A DNA stretch of 64,000 bases, taken from contig VRUL01000009.1 of assembly GCA_019456145.1 (NCBI GenBank), forward strand, positions 62,001 through 126,000, given 5' to 3'. The notes beneath the pieces are model-generated. The model was not told where the DNA came from. It did not search any database and saw only the letters and a program-made list of their open reading frames with translations. The translations under genes and the position numbers were made by a program. The stretch is from Planctomycetota bacterium. Lineage in GTDB: Bacteria > Planctomycetota > Phycisphaerae > Sedimentisphaerales > Anaerobacaceae. Of the stretch, positions 17,913 to 27,149 are shown one piece after another (positions within the stretch are counted from its first letter, which is position 1; every line of letters starts with the position of its first letter).

Positions 17913-19438
17913 AGCGTTTAAATGGGAAATGTCAGATTGATAAGTCTCCACTGTTCAGCATTTCTGTTCGTTCAATCATCTTGCTAAGCATCGTGGTGTG
18001 TGGCGCAAGAACTTCTCATGCTGAAGACGAACTCGAAGGGTGGTGGAAGCTCTTGGCTGCCGAATTCGCTGGTAAGCCGTTCGATGCACTCAAAGGCTCG
18101 ACGATGGTCTTATCCAAGGGCCGGAAGACTTTCACGTTGCCGGGCGGCAAAATTGAGACCGGCGAGTACTCGCTTGACCTCAGGCAAAAGCCAAAGCAAA
18201 TCAACTCGACCACCAAAGGTCGGCCGGGAACTGCGAAGGGTATCTACAAGATCGATGGCACGACGCTGGTCATGTGTCTCTCACAATCCGGCACCAGTCG
18301 ACCGAGCAAGTTCGCGACGACGGAAGGCTCCGATCTCGTGCTGTTGAAGCTCAAACGGCAGCAAGACCGTCCAAGAACGACGCGTCCAAAGCCGACACCA
18401 TCGCGACCGACAACGTCGTCGGTATCGCCGAAAACGACTCGGTCGTTCTACATGGGCTTTACCGGATTCGTTTACGACACGACTCTGCTGGCGGTCGCGT
18501 CATCGCGCAAGTTCTGTCGCGAAAACGGCGACGTGCTCGCACATCATATTGAAGGTGTACCTTGGACAGCGGCGCTGCGCGATGAACCGTTTCCCAAGGA
18601 ACTCATGCGGGAGTGGCAAGATAAGAAGCTCGCTACGCCACCCGGCGGCAAAGTCTACCTGGCAATTTCACCTGGCCGCGGACAGTTGAAGCTGGCGGAT
18701 AAAGGTGGACCACTTCCGAAGGAATTGAAAGGCAAGTCGTACCGCGATCCGCTGGTCAAGAAGGCGTACCTGAACTACTGTCGGCGCGGCATTAAGTTCT
18801 TTGGACCCGATTACCTGGGAATCGGCATCGAAGTCAACGAAATCTTCAGCTCCGGCCGAGACAAATGGGCGGCTTATGTGGATCTGCACAAGTTCGTGTA
18901 TCACGAACTCAAGAAGGAGCATCCGTCATTGCCGATCTTTGCCTCCTTTACGCTGCACAACATGTACAAAAAGCGGGCTGACATGTTGAAAGAGTTCCAG
19001 ATGCTGATGCCCTACAACGATTTGGTCGCGGTCAGCTACTACCCGTTCTTCGTCGGCGGCGAAGGACGGTTTGCCGCCTTGGATTGGATGATGGAGAACT
19101 TCGACGAGTTTCGCAAACACTACGCGATGGTTGAAACAAACGATGCCGCCGAGCGATTGAAGTTCCCCAAGGCCGGCTACGTGATCGAGGGCACGCCACA
19201 GAAACAACTCGACTATTACAGCAAACTGCTGTCACTAGCGCAACGACGCGACTTCGAGTTTGTCGTGAGCTTTGTCCATCAGGACTACGACGCCTTGTGG
19301 GAGAAGATCAAAGCCAATTCGCCGGAGTTGTTCATCGCCTGGCGCGATTGCGGACTGCTTGATCAGGATGGCAAGCAGCGACCAGCTTACAGACTCTGGC
19401 GCGACTATTTCGAGCTGCCGTTGCGTCAACCGCAGTGA
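17903..19438 (+). CDS. TIGR03067-type domain plus TIM-barrel glycosidase-like protein
   Basis: 511 residues. The start has a GGAAGGG site at 17888-17894. A signal peptide (about 20-40, ending SHAED) is followed by a planctomycete TIGR03067-type lipocalin-like domain (about 42-152, starting LEGWWKL and ending LVLLKLKR), a Thr/Pro/Ser-rich linker (about 155-185), and a barrel-like domain to the C terminus (YLGIGIEVNEIF, DLVAVSYYPFF, GYVIEGTP). The glutamates of IEVNE and VIEGT are candidate catalytic residues, as in GH53/GH5-like families, but this is unproven. Base composition is visibly more GC-rich than the flanking genes, suggesting transfer. Probably secreted; substrate unknown. Confidence 0.65.
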   Translation: MFLKRLNGKCQIDKSPLFSISVRSIILLSIVVCGARTSHAEDELEGWWKLLAAEFAGKPFDALKGSTMVLSKGRKTFTLPGGKIETGEYSLDLRQKPKQINSTTKGRPGTAKGIYKIDGTTLVMCLSQSGTSRPSKFATTEGSDLVLLKLKRQQDRPRTTRPKPTPSRPTTSSVSPKTTRSFYMGFTGFVYDTTLLAVASSRKFCRENGDVLAHHIEGVPWTAALRDEPFPKELMREWQDKKLATPPGGKVYLAISPGRGQLKLADKGGPLPKELKGKSYRDPLVKKAYLNYCRRGIKFFGPDYLGIGIEVNEIFSSGRDKWAAYVDLHKFVYHELKKEHPSLPIFASFTLHNMYKKRADMLKEFQMLMPYNDLVAVSYYPFFVGGEGRFAALDWMMENFDEFRKHYAMVETNDAAERLKFPKAGYVIEGTPQKQLDYYSKLLSLAQRRDFEFVVSFVHQDYDALWEKIKANSPELFIAWRDCGLLDQDGKQRPAYRLWRDYFELPLRQPQ

Positions 19439-19559
19439 ATGCGTTCGTTTATGCGATCATTTAGAAGTAACCCATCGCGGTTAATAGCAGATTACAGTGC
19501 TTCCAGCATAATAGATATCCGTTGAAAGGATTTTTCTCAAGTAAATGGAGTAAATTACG

Positions 19560-20957
19560 ATGACAAAGGAAAACAAAGTTAATCGCAGAAGATTTCTGAA
19601 AGCAGCCGGTGCAACCGTCGCTGGCGCAGGTGCTGTAAGCACTCTGACGCCTTCAGCTTCTGCCCAAAGTCACCTGACAATCCGCAAACAGGCCGCCATT
19701 CCATACAAGCCGGATGTACTGGTTGTCGGTGGCGGACCGGCCGGAATCGGCGCAGCGCTCGGTGCCGCGGCAAGAGGTGCCAACACTCTCCTGATTGAGC
19801 ACCATGCCTTCTTCGGCGGTGTCGCTGCATGGTGCCTGGGAATGCCAATCAACCAGATGCGTCCAGGAAACAAGCCTCGCTCCGAAGTCCACGAGCTGGT
19901 TCTTGAGAAGCTCCGGGTCTACGGTGACCAGGCCGTCAGGGTTGGTCAACACCAGTTGTGGTGCAACGTTGATTACCTGAAAGTTGCAGTCCTCGACGCA
20001 CTGGACCAGGTCGGCTGCAAATACCTGGTTCACACCCGGGCGATTGACGCTGTTGTCGAGGGTGACCGTATTACAGGCGTGGTCGTGGCAACCAAGAGAG
20101 GTCCGGCCGTCATCAGCGCCAAGGCTGTCGTTGACTGTACCGGCGATGCGGATGTGGCCTATTATGCCGGCGCAGAAACGATGAAGGAGCTGGGTAATCT
20201 CTCTCCGATTACGCTGTGCCTGAACCTGACAAACGTCACCGGAGAGCAGGTCCGCAAGGCAAACATGAGGGACATCGCCCGCAAAGCAAAAAAGAAGTAT
20301 CCGCTCATTCCAAACGGATGGGGCCTGGGCAAAGTCTCAAACGGCAGCAGCTTTTATATCAACCACGCCGGCACAAGAGACCTCGGCCAGTTCGACGCTA
20401 CAGACCCCGTCCAGCGCACACAGGCCGAGTGCCAGAGTCGACGCCAGGTCCTCCAGATGACCCTGGCCATGCGCGAGTTCAGCGGCGACCACCTGAAAGA
20501 CATCGAGCTGATTGGCACAGGCACGCAGGTCGGCGTTCGCGAGACACGACGTGTCAAAGGGCCATACGTGCTAACTGAAGAGGACGCGCTTACCGGCAGA
20601 AAGTTCGACGACGTCATCGCCTGGCGCAGTGGCTTTCTCGATATTGGCTTCGTCCGACTCTCTAAGATGAAAATCCACGATGTCCCCTACAGGGCGATTA
20701 TCCCACAAAAGCTGGATGGCCTGCTGATGGCTGGACGGTGCATCTCCGCGACGCATGTTGCGGCTTCTGCAGGTAAGAGTATGGGTAACTGCGTTGCCAC
20801 AGGTCACGCCGCCGGCCTGGCGGCAGCAATGTCGGTTAAGAAAGGATGCATGCCCCGCGAGTTGAAAGTTGTCGATTTGCAGGATGCGCTGCGAGCTGAA
20901 GGCGTGGATTTGAACCGCAGCGGTGACGAACAAAAAGAGCTGGTAAATAAAGGCTAA
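19560..20957 (+). CDS. Tat-exported FAD-dependent oxidoreductase
   Basis: 465 residues. The N terminus is a Tat leader (NRRRFLKAAGATVAGAG). An FAD-binding Rossmann motif follows (VLVVGGGPAGIGAALGAAARG), then VVDCTGDADVAYYAG and a C-terminal FAD motif (GRCISATHVAAS, ...SMGNCVATGHAAGLAA). This matches the FAD_oxidored family, common in planctomycetes. It would oxidise or reduce an unknown substrate outside the cytoplasm. A downstream URO-D-family gene lies 115 bases away in the same direction. The family is clear, the substrate is not. Confidence 0.85.
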   Translation: MTKENKVNRRRFLKAAGATVAGAGAVSTLTPSASAQSHLTIRKQAAIPYKPDVLVVGGGPAGIGAALGAAARGANTLLIEHHAFFGGVAAWCLGMPINQMRPGNKPRSEVHELVLEKLRVYGDQAVRVGQHQLWCNVDYLKVAVLDALDQVGCKYLVHTRAIDAVVEGDRITGVVVATKRGPAVISAKAVVDCTGDADVAYYAGAETMKELGNLSPITLCLNLTNVTGEQVRKANMRDIARKAKKKYPLIPNGWGLGKVSNGSSFYINHAGTRDLGQFDATDPVQRTQAECQSRRQVLQMTLAMREFSGDHLKDIELIGTGTQVGVRETRRVKGPYVLTEEDALTGRKFDDVIAWRSGFLDIGFVRLSKMKIHDVPYRAIIPQKLDGLLMAGRCISATHVAASAGKSMGNCVATGHAAGLAAAMSVKKGCMPRELKVVDLQDALRAEGVDLNRSGDEQKELVNKG

Positions 20958-21072
20958 ACACAGTGAGATTGAATAGAAACCCAGAAATACGAAAACTAAG
21001 TTGAAATTAGCGCCGGTTTTTGTAACAATATTGCCCGCGTTGGTTCTATGATGGCACGTGGGTCGGAAAACC

Positions 21073-22095
21073 ATGAACGAAAAAAATACGACCAGTCGAG
21101 AACGTATCTTTACTTTGTTCAAAGACGGGCAGGTGGACCGTTTACCTCTTATGCCCATCACAATGCAGTTTGCCTCTGACAGTATCGGCAAAAAATATAA
21201 GGAGTACGCAACCGACCACAGAGTATTGGTCCAGGGCCAGTTAAAAGTTGCTGAAGATTTCGATATCGACCATGTCTCTGTTATTTCCGACCCGGCCCGA
21301 GAGGCGGCAGACTGTGGAGCTTCAATCATCTTTTCGGAGGATTCTCCGCCGGCTATCGATAATCAAAATAATCTGCTGGCTGATAAAACCAAACTCGCCT
21401 CTCTGAAAATGCCCGATGTCCTGAGCGGCGGCCGGATGCAGGACAGGATCGAGGCAGTTGCGCTTTTTAAGGACAAAATAGGTAACGATAAAATTATCGA
21501 AGGATGGATCGAAGGACCTTGTGCCGAGGGTGCCGACCTGCGAGGCATAAATACTCTGATGATGGACTTCTTCGATGATCCCGGATTTGTTCGCGACCTG
21601 TTTGAATTTGTAATCGAAATGGAGCTGAACTTCGCAAAGCTGCAGATTGAAGCGGGTGTTGACGTAATGGGCATGGGGGATGCCGCTGCTTCTCTTGTTG
21701 GCCCTGAGTTGTATGAGGAATTTGTATGGCCTTATGAAAAGAAGCTGATAGATGGCATCCACAAACTGGGGGCGGCGGTTCGGCTGCACATCTGCGGCAA
21801 CACACGGGATATTCTCGAAGGCATCGGGCGTCTGGGCTGTGAAATAGTTGATTTGGATTATCTTGTCCCCGTTTCGGAAGCTCGTGCAAAAATGGGAAAG
21901 GCACAAATTATCTGCGGCAATATCGATCCTGTTTCGGTCCTGCAGGATAGCACACTCGAACAAATACATCAGGCAATAGAGCAGTGCCATACTGAGGCCG
22001 GCGGCAATTTTATCGTGGGGGCCGGTTGTGAAGTCACTCGTAACACGCCATTAGAAAACTTACGTGTGCTCACAGATTACGCTCAATCGCACTAA
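21073..22095 (+). CDS. Uroporphyrinogen decarboxylase-family (methyltransferase-like) protein
   Basis: 340 residues from ATG 21073; an in-frame GTG at 21058 is an alternative and neither has a strong ribosome site. The URO-D barrel is indicated by the N-terminal SRERIFTLFKDGQVDRLP and by VRLHICGNTRDIL, an HxC motif typical of the zinc-binding MtaA/CmuA-type methyltransferases, plus CGNIDP and GAGCEV. Such proteins usually transfer methyl groups between corrinoids and thiols, rather than making haem. No corrinoid protein is adjacent. Its last codons and stop are the left part of a 127-bp repeat present three times downstream. Confidence 0.8.
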   Translation: MNEKNTTSRERIFTLFKDGQVDRLPLMPITMQFASDSIGKKYKEYATDHRVLVQGQLKVAEDFDIDHVSVISDPAREAADCGASIIFSEDSPPAIDNQNNLLADKTKLASLKMPDVLSGGRMQDRIEAVALFKDKIGNDKIIEGWIEGPCAEGADLRGINTLMMDFFDDPGFVRDLFEFVIEMELNFAKLQIEAGVDVMGMGDAAASLVGPELYEEFVWPYEKKLIDGIHKLGAAVRLHICGNTRDILEGIGRLGCEIVDLDYLVPVSEARAKMGKAQIICGNIDPVSVLQDSTLEQIHQAIEQCHTEAGGNFIVGAGCEVTRNTPLENLRVLTDYAQSH

Positions 22096-22613
22096 GTCGC
22101 ACATCCATGCAAATCATAGCCGACCTTTGGGCAACCTTCTTATATTACTTCCAGCCGACGCAGGATGGCTTTTGCCCATAGAAAACTTACGTGTACTGAC
22201 AGATTATGCTCAATCACACTAAGCCGCACATCCATGCAAATCATAACCGACCTTTGGGCAACCTTTTTATATTACTTCCAGCCGACGAAGGATGGCTTTT
22301 GCCCATAGAAAACTTACTTGTACTGACGGATTACGCTCAATCGCACTAAGAGCGTCTAACAAAATGCCTTTGCATTCGAACAGCTTGTTCCTTGGCCCTG
22401 CGGCGTTGTCAGGGGCGAATCGGTCCTCGACGATGCTCTTGCATCGCCTGCGGGGATTCGACCCTTCCGCCTTGCCGGTCGAAGAACCGCTCGTTCTCGA
22501 TGCGACAATTCATATTGTTAGAAGCTCTAAGTTGCACATCCATGCAAATCATAACCGATCTTTGGCCAACTTTCTTATATTACTTCCAGCCTACGAAGGA
22601 TGGCCTTTGCCCA
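22052..22613. repeat. 127-bp tandem triplication of a convergent gene junction
   Basis: Units start at 22052, 22179 and 22306 with exact 127-base spacing. Each holds the last codons and stop of the URO-D gene, the spacer, and the last codons (antisense) of the membrane-protein gene at 22575. Units differ by a handful of substitutions. The third unit is split after its CTAAG at 22350 by a 176-bp inverted-repeat element and resumes at 22532, ending at 22613. Only the first unit continues a full URO-D gene and only the last continues the downstream gene. Confidence 0.9.
22351..22526. mobile_element. 176-bp inverted-repeat element, copy B (diverged family member)
   Basis: The ends are AGCGTCTAACAAAATG and, reverse complemented, AGCTTCTAACAATATG, matching the termini of the 155-bp copies at 703 and 34567. 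It is flanked by CTAAG on both sides (22346-22350 and 22527-22531). The interior differs from the other two copies but keeps a CGCTCGTTCTCGATGCGACAA-like end segment. It interrupts the third unit of the 127-bp repeat, so the uninterrupted units show the empty site. Confidence 0.8.
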
Positions 22614-23276
22614 GCGGGCGCTGCGCAACTGCGCGAAGATAAGCAGCAGTAATACCAGCAGCCAGAATCCGGTGAACCGCAAATAGTGAAGGATTGTTAG
22701 GCCTATTTTGTAGTCGGCGGCTTTGGCGCAAGCGCACTGTAGTTCGGCGGGCGTGTATATTGCTCCGAGAACCACGCCGGGAAAGAACCTCTGCCACGGC
22801 AGCAGAAAAACAGCAAAGGCAAGAGCCAGGAAAAAGGCCCTGGCGATATGGTTTATTCCTCCGAGGCGGCCCAGCAGCGAGACCTTTAAGACAAAAAGCA
22901 TCGTCAGACAGTAAAGGACAGCAGCCAGAATAAGAACAAAATTGAACAATCGAATGAGCCCGGCCAAACGTTCGAATGTAATCGCAAAGAGTGAAGTTTT
23001 TTGTTTTGGTTCTGCTTTTAGCGGTAGATTAGGGTCGGCGGCGACTTCCTCGGCAGCCTTTTCGATTTCCTCCGAACCTTCGGCCCCAACAGCAGGTGTC
23101 TGGCCGGCAGGATTGATGTAACCGGTTTTTACGATCCAAAAGAACGCCTGCAGCAGTAAAAGGGACCCAAGTGCAGTTATAAAAAAGGCATTTTTCCATG
23201 CCCTGAAGACGCCAACGGCTTCGAGACAATCCGTAGTATCAACGAGACGGCTTTCTTTGCTCAGGTTTTCGTTCAT
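22575..23276 (-). CDS. Uncharacterised four-helix membrane protein
   Basis: 233 residues from ATG 23276, chosen because GGAGG lies just upstream; an in-frame start at 23354 is less likely. Four hydrophobic segments are visible, at roughly 30-52 (ALGSLLLLQAFFWIV), 110-135, 148-170 and 205-225. A charged, Glu/Ala-rich loop (about 65-95) separates the first two helices. No family was recognised. Its 3' end is part of the triplicated 127-bp unit. Confidence 0.7.
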   Translation of the reverse strand: MNENLSKESRLVDTTDCLEAVGVFRAWKNAFFITALGSLLLLQAFFWIVKTGYINPAGQTPAVGAEGSEEIEKAAEEVAADPNLPLKAEPKQKTSLFAITFERLAGLIRLFNFVLILAAVLYCLTMLFVLKVSLLGRLGGINHIARAFFLALAFAVFLLPWQRFFPGVVLGAIYTPAELQCACAKAADYKIGLTILHYLRFTGFWLLVLLLLIFAQLRSARWAKAILRRLEVI

Positions 23277-23670
23277 TTCTGAACCTCCATCGATTATTTG
23301 CAAGTGGTTATTTTCAATTCTTAAATTTATTAGACGCAGATACCTATGGCACAAGTTACGCTGATTAACGCAGATGTTTAATTATTTTCATCTTTCAGCG
23401 CAATCTGCGAAATCAGCGTCAAAAATACAATTTTCTATACCATTAAATGAAAATCGGCTTTTATTATCGCCTTTTCCCGGCGTAAATTCAAGGATATTAT
23501 TTTGTATACAAATCGACAAAGACAGGCCCGGGCTTTATAGGCGATTTTTCGTATATGCGATTTTTTGAGTAGAAAATTCAAGAATTCGGGTTTTGTCCTA
23601 TTCATAAGAGTAAATGCCTCGTTTGAAATTGGCTTTGTTCCGGCTTCGCCAGAGGCTACGCCGCGATAAA

Positions 23671-23760
23671 TTGGGTTCGTATTGGGTTTGTTTTGGCATT
23701 ATATTGGCTTTAATTGGGTTCGTATTGGCTTTGATTGGGTTCGTTTTGGGTTCGTTTTCA
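23671..23760. repeat. Degenerate TTGGGTTCG/TTGGCTTTG repeats
   Basis: Imperfect repeats alternate TTGGGTTCGT and TTGGCTTTGA. Read on the minus strand they give an Asn-Pro-Ile-Lys-rich phrase (KTNPIKANTNPIKAN) within a possible 126-codon frame (23598-23978) that also has NEPNF and YEPNL. I recall similar NEPN/NPIK-rich short frames scattered through Phycisphaerae genomes, but have not checked. I treat it as a genomic repeat rather than a gene. Confidence 0.55.
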
Positions 23761-24120
23761 CCAAGTGTCCAATCACATTTATTTTCATATTCCCTTGTTA
23801 TTACTTTAGTTATGTTCATTCGAACATCCGGGAAATTGGGTTCGTTTTGCATAATTAAGGAGCTTATTTGTAAAGAATCCTCTACAGTTGTCGAATAAAG
23901 TTGCCAGTTGCCAGAAGACAGGTGCCATTGGCAAATGATTATTGATAAATGATTATTATTTTGTGACTGTATCATCATATTGGGTAAGGAGTTATCCGGT
24001 AGTCTGAAATCCGAATATCGAAATTCGAAACAATATCTAAATCTTAGGCAAATCCAAATTACACAAATTTAAACGTTCAAAACTTTGGCTTTATTGCCAA
24101 ATAAAGGTTTATGGGCGTGC

Positions 24121-24162
24121 CCCGCACCAAATTTGCTCAGGCTCACGCCTAATTGGTGCGGG
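24121..24162. repeat. Hairpin with 10-bp perfect stem
   Basis: Arms CCCGCACCAA (24121-24130) and TTGGTGCGGG (24153-24162) enclose a 22-base loop that itself contains CAGGCTCACGCCTAA. There is no T-run after the stem, so it is more like a repeated extragenic palindrome than an intrinsic terminator. Confidence 0.55.
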
Positions 24163-24869
24163 ACTATAAAATTTAACAGATTAAAATGGCTCCCTGCCCC
24201 CTGCCTAATACTTGCTGGGGCAAGCTAATGCATGCAGGGATACGTGTATTTGCTGATACGAAAACGTGCGGTTCTCCGCAATAAATTAGTATTTAGTATC
24301 TCGTATTTAGTATATAGCCGGTTGAGGCCGAGACGGCCGGCATTGTTTATTGACCACAGAGCTCACAGAGAAGTCTTATGGCTAAAGACTACAAACCAAC
24401 AATTAGAGACTAAACATGTCTACATGTTGTAATTATACCAAACTTTCTCAAATTGTTCAATAATAATCGAACTTTTTTATGAAAATAATTCACCGCGGAG
24501 GACGGAGAGGACGCGGGGTTTAAGTAGCCACAAAAAGGCACAAAATGCACGAAGAGAAATTAGACGCAGATTGCGCAGATTTCGCAGAAGAATATAGCCA
24601 CAGAGGGCACAGAGAACACAGAGTTTTACGGTTTGACGGTTGAACGGTTTAACGGTTGGACGGAAAAGCAAAAAAAATAAACGGTTAAAAAAAGCATGAA
24701 GAAATAGCTAACCACGGATTTCACTGATTACACGGATTTTGTTTTATTAGGCATGGGTCCCTGCCTAAGGCATGCAGGGATTCGGGCAGGCGGGAAGTGC
24801 GGGTTTTTAGTTTATTGAATTATTCGGTGTGTGTGAACAGCTTGATATTAAAGACAGTCGCTACACGGT

Positions 24870-25340
24870 TTATCGCCCCATGATTGAGTCAAAAAAGCTT
24901 TTCATCGTTTTCTCATATATTATTAAACAGAAATTTTTGAATCTTTCACATTTCCTTTTTGTGCCCTTATTTTCCTGCCTTGTTTCTGTTGGCTTTCGGT
25001 TGTTGTTCATCATTGCAATTCGGCATAAATTCAGTTGCGTTCTAAACTCTAAAGCATATTCAATGATTTCCTGTCCGGTTGTCTTATTGAAATCTGTTTT
25101 CAAAATGACTTGCAGAGCTTTCCAAGCTTTCCATGTGTCATCATGTAAACATTCACTTACACAGCTTCTAAAGGATTGTATTGTTCTGTCGAATCCAATA
25201 AGTGAAAGTCTCAATTCAGTTGTATCAACGGCACTGCCAAGGTCATTGTTTACAGAAGTTATATCCATCCAGTCATCGAGAACTTTGAGTATCTCTGGTA
25301 TTGATTTATTTTTGTCTTCTGTTTTACTTGGCTTGCTCAT
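24870..25340 (-). CDS. Hypothetical protein (156 aa)
   Basis: Lysine-rich and apparently soluble, with no signal peptide. It shows helical, charged segments (IPEILKVLDDWMDI, SLIGFDRTIQSFRSCVSECL) and a basic C-terminal region (NKGTKRKCERFKN). No family was recognised. The codon usage is AT-rich compared with housekeeping genes in the window, and it lies among other orphan genes, consistent with an acquired segment. It could be a small regulatory or phage-derived protein; this is a guess. Confidence 0.5.
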   Translation of the reverse strand: MSKPSKTEDKNKSIPEILKVLDDWMDITSVNNDLGSAVDTTELRLSLIGFDRTIQSFRSCVSECLHDDTWKAWKALQVILKTDFNKTTGQEIIEYALEFRTQLNLCRIAMMNNNRKPTETRQENKGTKRKCERFKNFCLIIYEKTMKSFFDSIMGR

Positions 25341-25509
25341 TTTTTACCTGTCTTTCTTCGGGTCGGTCTGAGCAATGGCAGGTTAGACAGGTAAGAAAAA
25401 CCTTACCACTGCTCAAACCGCTTAGCGGTTAATTACGCCGCTTTCCCTGATTATGCTTTTATTTCTCTTTCAATTCCTAACAGCCAACGGCCGTTGCGAC
25501 TCGAATGAG

Positions 25510-25761
25510 TTATTCTGTTTGTTTTTCTTTTGGCACATATTCACCGCACCACTGCGTCTTTCCAATTACAGGCCATCCCCACGAATATTGCGAGTTTAGT
25601 TTTGTTATTTTTGTTTTGGGGGGAGTACACGGCACTGGTGGGTATCTACGACAAATCACGGCTTCTCGACTCGAACCTATAATCTCTGGGAATGTAGGGT
25701 CGGAAATAAAATCATCAACAATCTCGACACTATACTTGCAGTTTTCACAATTTTCTTTCAC
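25510..25761 (-). CDS. Small cysteine-rich protein, possible metal-binding
   Basis: 83 residues with cysteines in a spaced pattern: CENC near the N terminus, ICRRYPPVPC in the middle and WCGEY near the C terminus. This pattern suggests a small zinc-ribbon-like or phage-type fold. No signal peptide is seen. It lies in the AT-rich orphan stretch. The recognisable pattern makes it likely to be real, but I do not know its function. Confidence 0.55.
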   Translation of the reverse strand: MKENCENCKYSVEIVDDFISDPTFPEIIGSSREAVICRRYPPVPCTPPKTKITKLNSQYSWGWPVIGKTQWCGEYVPKEKQTE

Positions 25762-26090
25762 AATCTAAATCTCCCTAACAAACTTACTCAGTTGGACAAT
25801 TTCCATTTTGGGCATTGTTTTAATAGCAGCATTTTAGCATAATTTTCTTCTCTGTCGCCTGAAATACAGGTACAATCACGCTCGACAATTGAATATTGTA
25901 AGTTCACCGGACTTTTAGGGTTCTATCCGAAATCGCCAGTTTGAGGAATCCAGAAACACAGAAGTCGGTGCTCCGATATGGGGCGCTGCTTGCGTGTTCT
26001 GGATGGGTTCTGGCGAACCTCGGATAGGCACAAAGGTAGTGCCCTTTTTGGTACGCCGTATAACAATTACTATTATGGAGATTCGGGAAT
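25762..26090. other. Intergenic region without a supported gene
   Basis: About 330 bases between two divergently transcribed orphan genes. A GGAG at about 26076-26079 serves the gene at 26091. No repeat or RNA gene was recognised. Confidence 0.5.
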
Positions 26091-27131
26091 ATGAGTAACA
26101 AGAAAAAGGCACTGATTTGTTTGGTTGTTATTTGGGGCATAGGCTTATTAGTCAAAACTTTTCTTAGCCAAAAGATAGGAACATGGATTTTGTATTTTGT
26201 AGCAATTACTGTTGTTTGGTGGTTTATTGAGTACGTTGTTATTGAAACCTTAGCGATAGACAAAATGTGTAAAAGCATAGATAGGCGTTTTCGGCGTATT
26301 GAACACACATTAGGCTTGTTAGACGACGATACTAATGAAAAAGACCTGATAGCAAAGCCAGTTGCTTACAAAATACACTTGGGCCTATTACCACATTGGG
26401 AGAAAATTCTTGAAAGACTTGCCGAACAGAATGAACAAAAACCAGACAGCTTCTTTGAAGAAATATCAAATTACCTTGAAGAAATATCAAATGACAAAGA
26501 GTTGGGTATTGAAAAGGGAGAAGGTTTGTATGGGAAAAGCTTTTGGTATGACATTTACCAAGATGAGCTTTCCGGTATGAGGCAAGTCTGGTCTCACGAA
26601 CACAAAACTTTAGTGGATGGTTGCTTAGTTGAAGGACGCTTGTTTGAACCTTGGCCTATTTACGAACACAAGAAATATACTGCTAATTATGTTAAACAAC
26701 GTCTAACATTATTACCGTATACAGCCCGTTTTGATAGGTTGTCTTGTGAAAATGATGTATTTAAGGACGGAAAAATTGCATATATTCCATATTTCGACAT
26801 TATTAAATTGTTGTTGGAGCTTAGCAAGATTTTGACGCCGCACAGCTATGCCATACAAAAATTCCCCAAAGAATTGCAAAAGAAGTTAGAGGAAAGCAAT
26901 ATTAGATATGACAACGAACCTTATAGTTTTTGGGATTATGGCACTGAATCTGATTTTAGTAAAGATGAGGATTTTGATATAAATGAAATCGGATGGAATG
27001 ATGAGCAATGGTTCAAGGATAGGGGCATAAAACTATACCAAAAGATGGCCGATTCGCATGTTTTTCATGCACCGTTTTATTCTGTAAGTATTAGCTTAGA
27101 AATTTTTGAACCACCTCGTCGAGCGTGGTGA
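26091..27131 (+). CDS. Hypothetical membrane-anchored protein (346 aa)
   Basis: The N terminus has two hydrophobic helices (about 8-25 and 31-52: ALICLVVIWGIGLLV and TWILYFVAITVVWWFIEYVV). The rest is a soluble, acidic, aromatic-rich domain of about 290 residues (FWYDIYQDELSGMRQVW, FWDYGTESDFSKDEDFD). The start has a weak GGAG site at 26076. The gene is AT-rich and has no recognised relatives from memory. Two-helix anchor plus cytosolic domain occurs in some defence and sensor proteins, but nothing specific supports that here. Confidence 0.6.
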   Translation: MSNKKKALICLVVIWGIGLLVKTFLSQKIGTWILYFVAITVVWWFIEYVVIETLAIDKMCKSIDRRFRRIEHTLGLLDDDTNEKDLIAKPVAYKIHLGLLPHWEKILERLAEQNEQKPDSFFEEISNYLEEISNDKELGIEKGEGLYGKSFWYDIYQDELSGMRQVWSHEHKTLVDGCLVEGRLFEPWPIYEHKKYTANYVKQRLTLLPYTARFDRLSCENDVFKDGKIAYIPYFDIIKLLLELSKILTPHSYAIQKFPKELQKKLEESNIRYDNEPYSFWDYGTESDFSKDEDFDINEIGWNDEQWFKDRGIKLYQKMADSHVFHAPFYSVSISLEIFEPPRRAW

Positions 27132-27149
27132 TGGTGGGAAGGAAAAGGT

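Larger units (their letters stand above)
23277..24869. other. Long repeat-littered intergenic region
   Basis: About 1.6 kb with no convincing gene. It contains several short phrases typical of degenerate genomic repeats: CGCAATCTGCGAAATCAGCGTC (near 23399), ACCACAGAGCTCACAGAGAAG (near 24352), a dense run at about 24481-24745 (ACGGAGAGGACGC, GCCACAGAGGGCACAGAG, CACGGATTTCACTGATTACA), a TTGGGTTCG-rich stretch at 23671-23760 and a long hairpin at 24121-24162. Base composition is AT-rich. It borders the orphan-gene stretch 24870-27131. Confidence 0.7.

Noticed and set aside
23598..23978. 126-codon frame with NEPNF and NPIK phrases
   Set aside because: Treated as a repeat-derived frame because DNA repeats explain it and similar ones seem scattered in related genomes.
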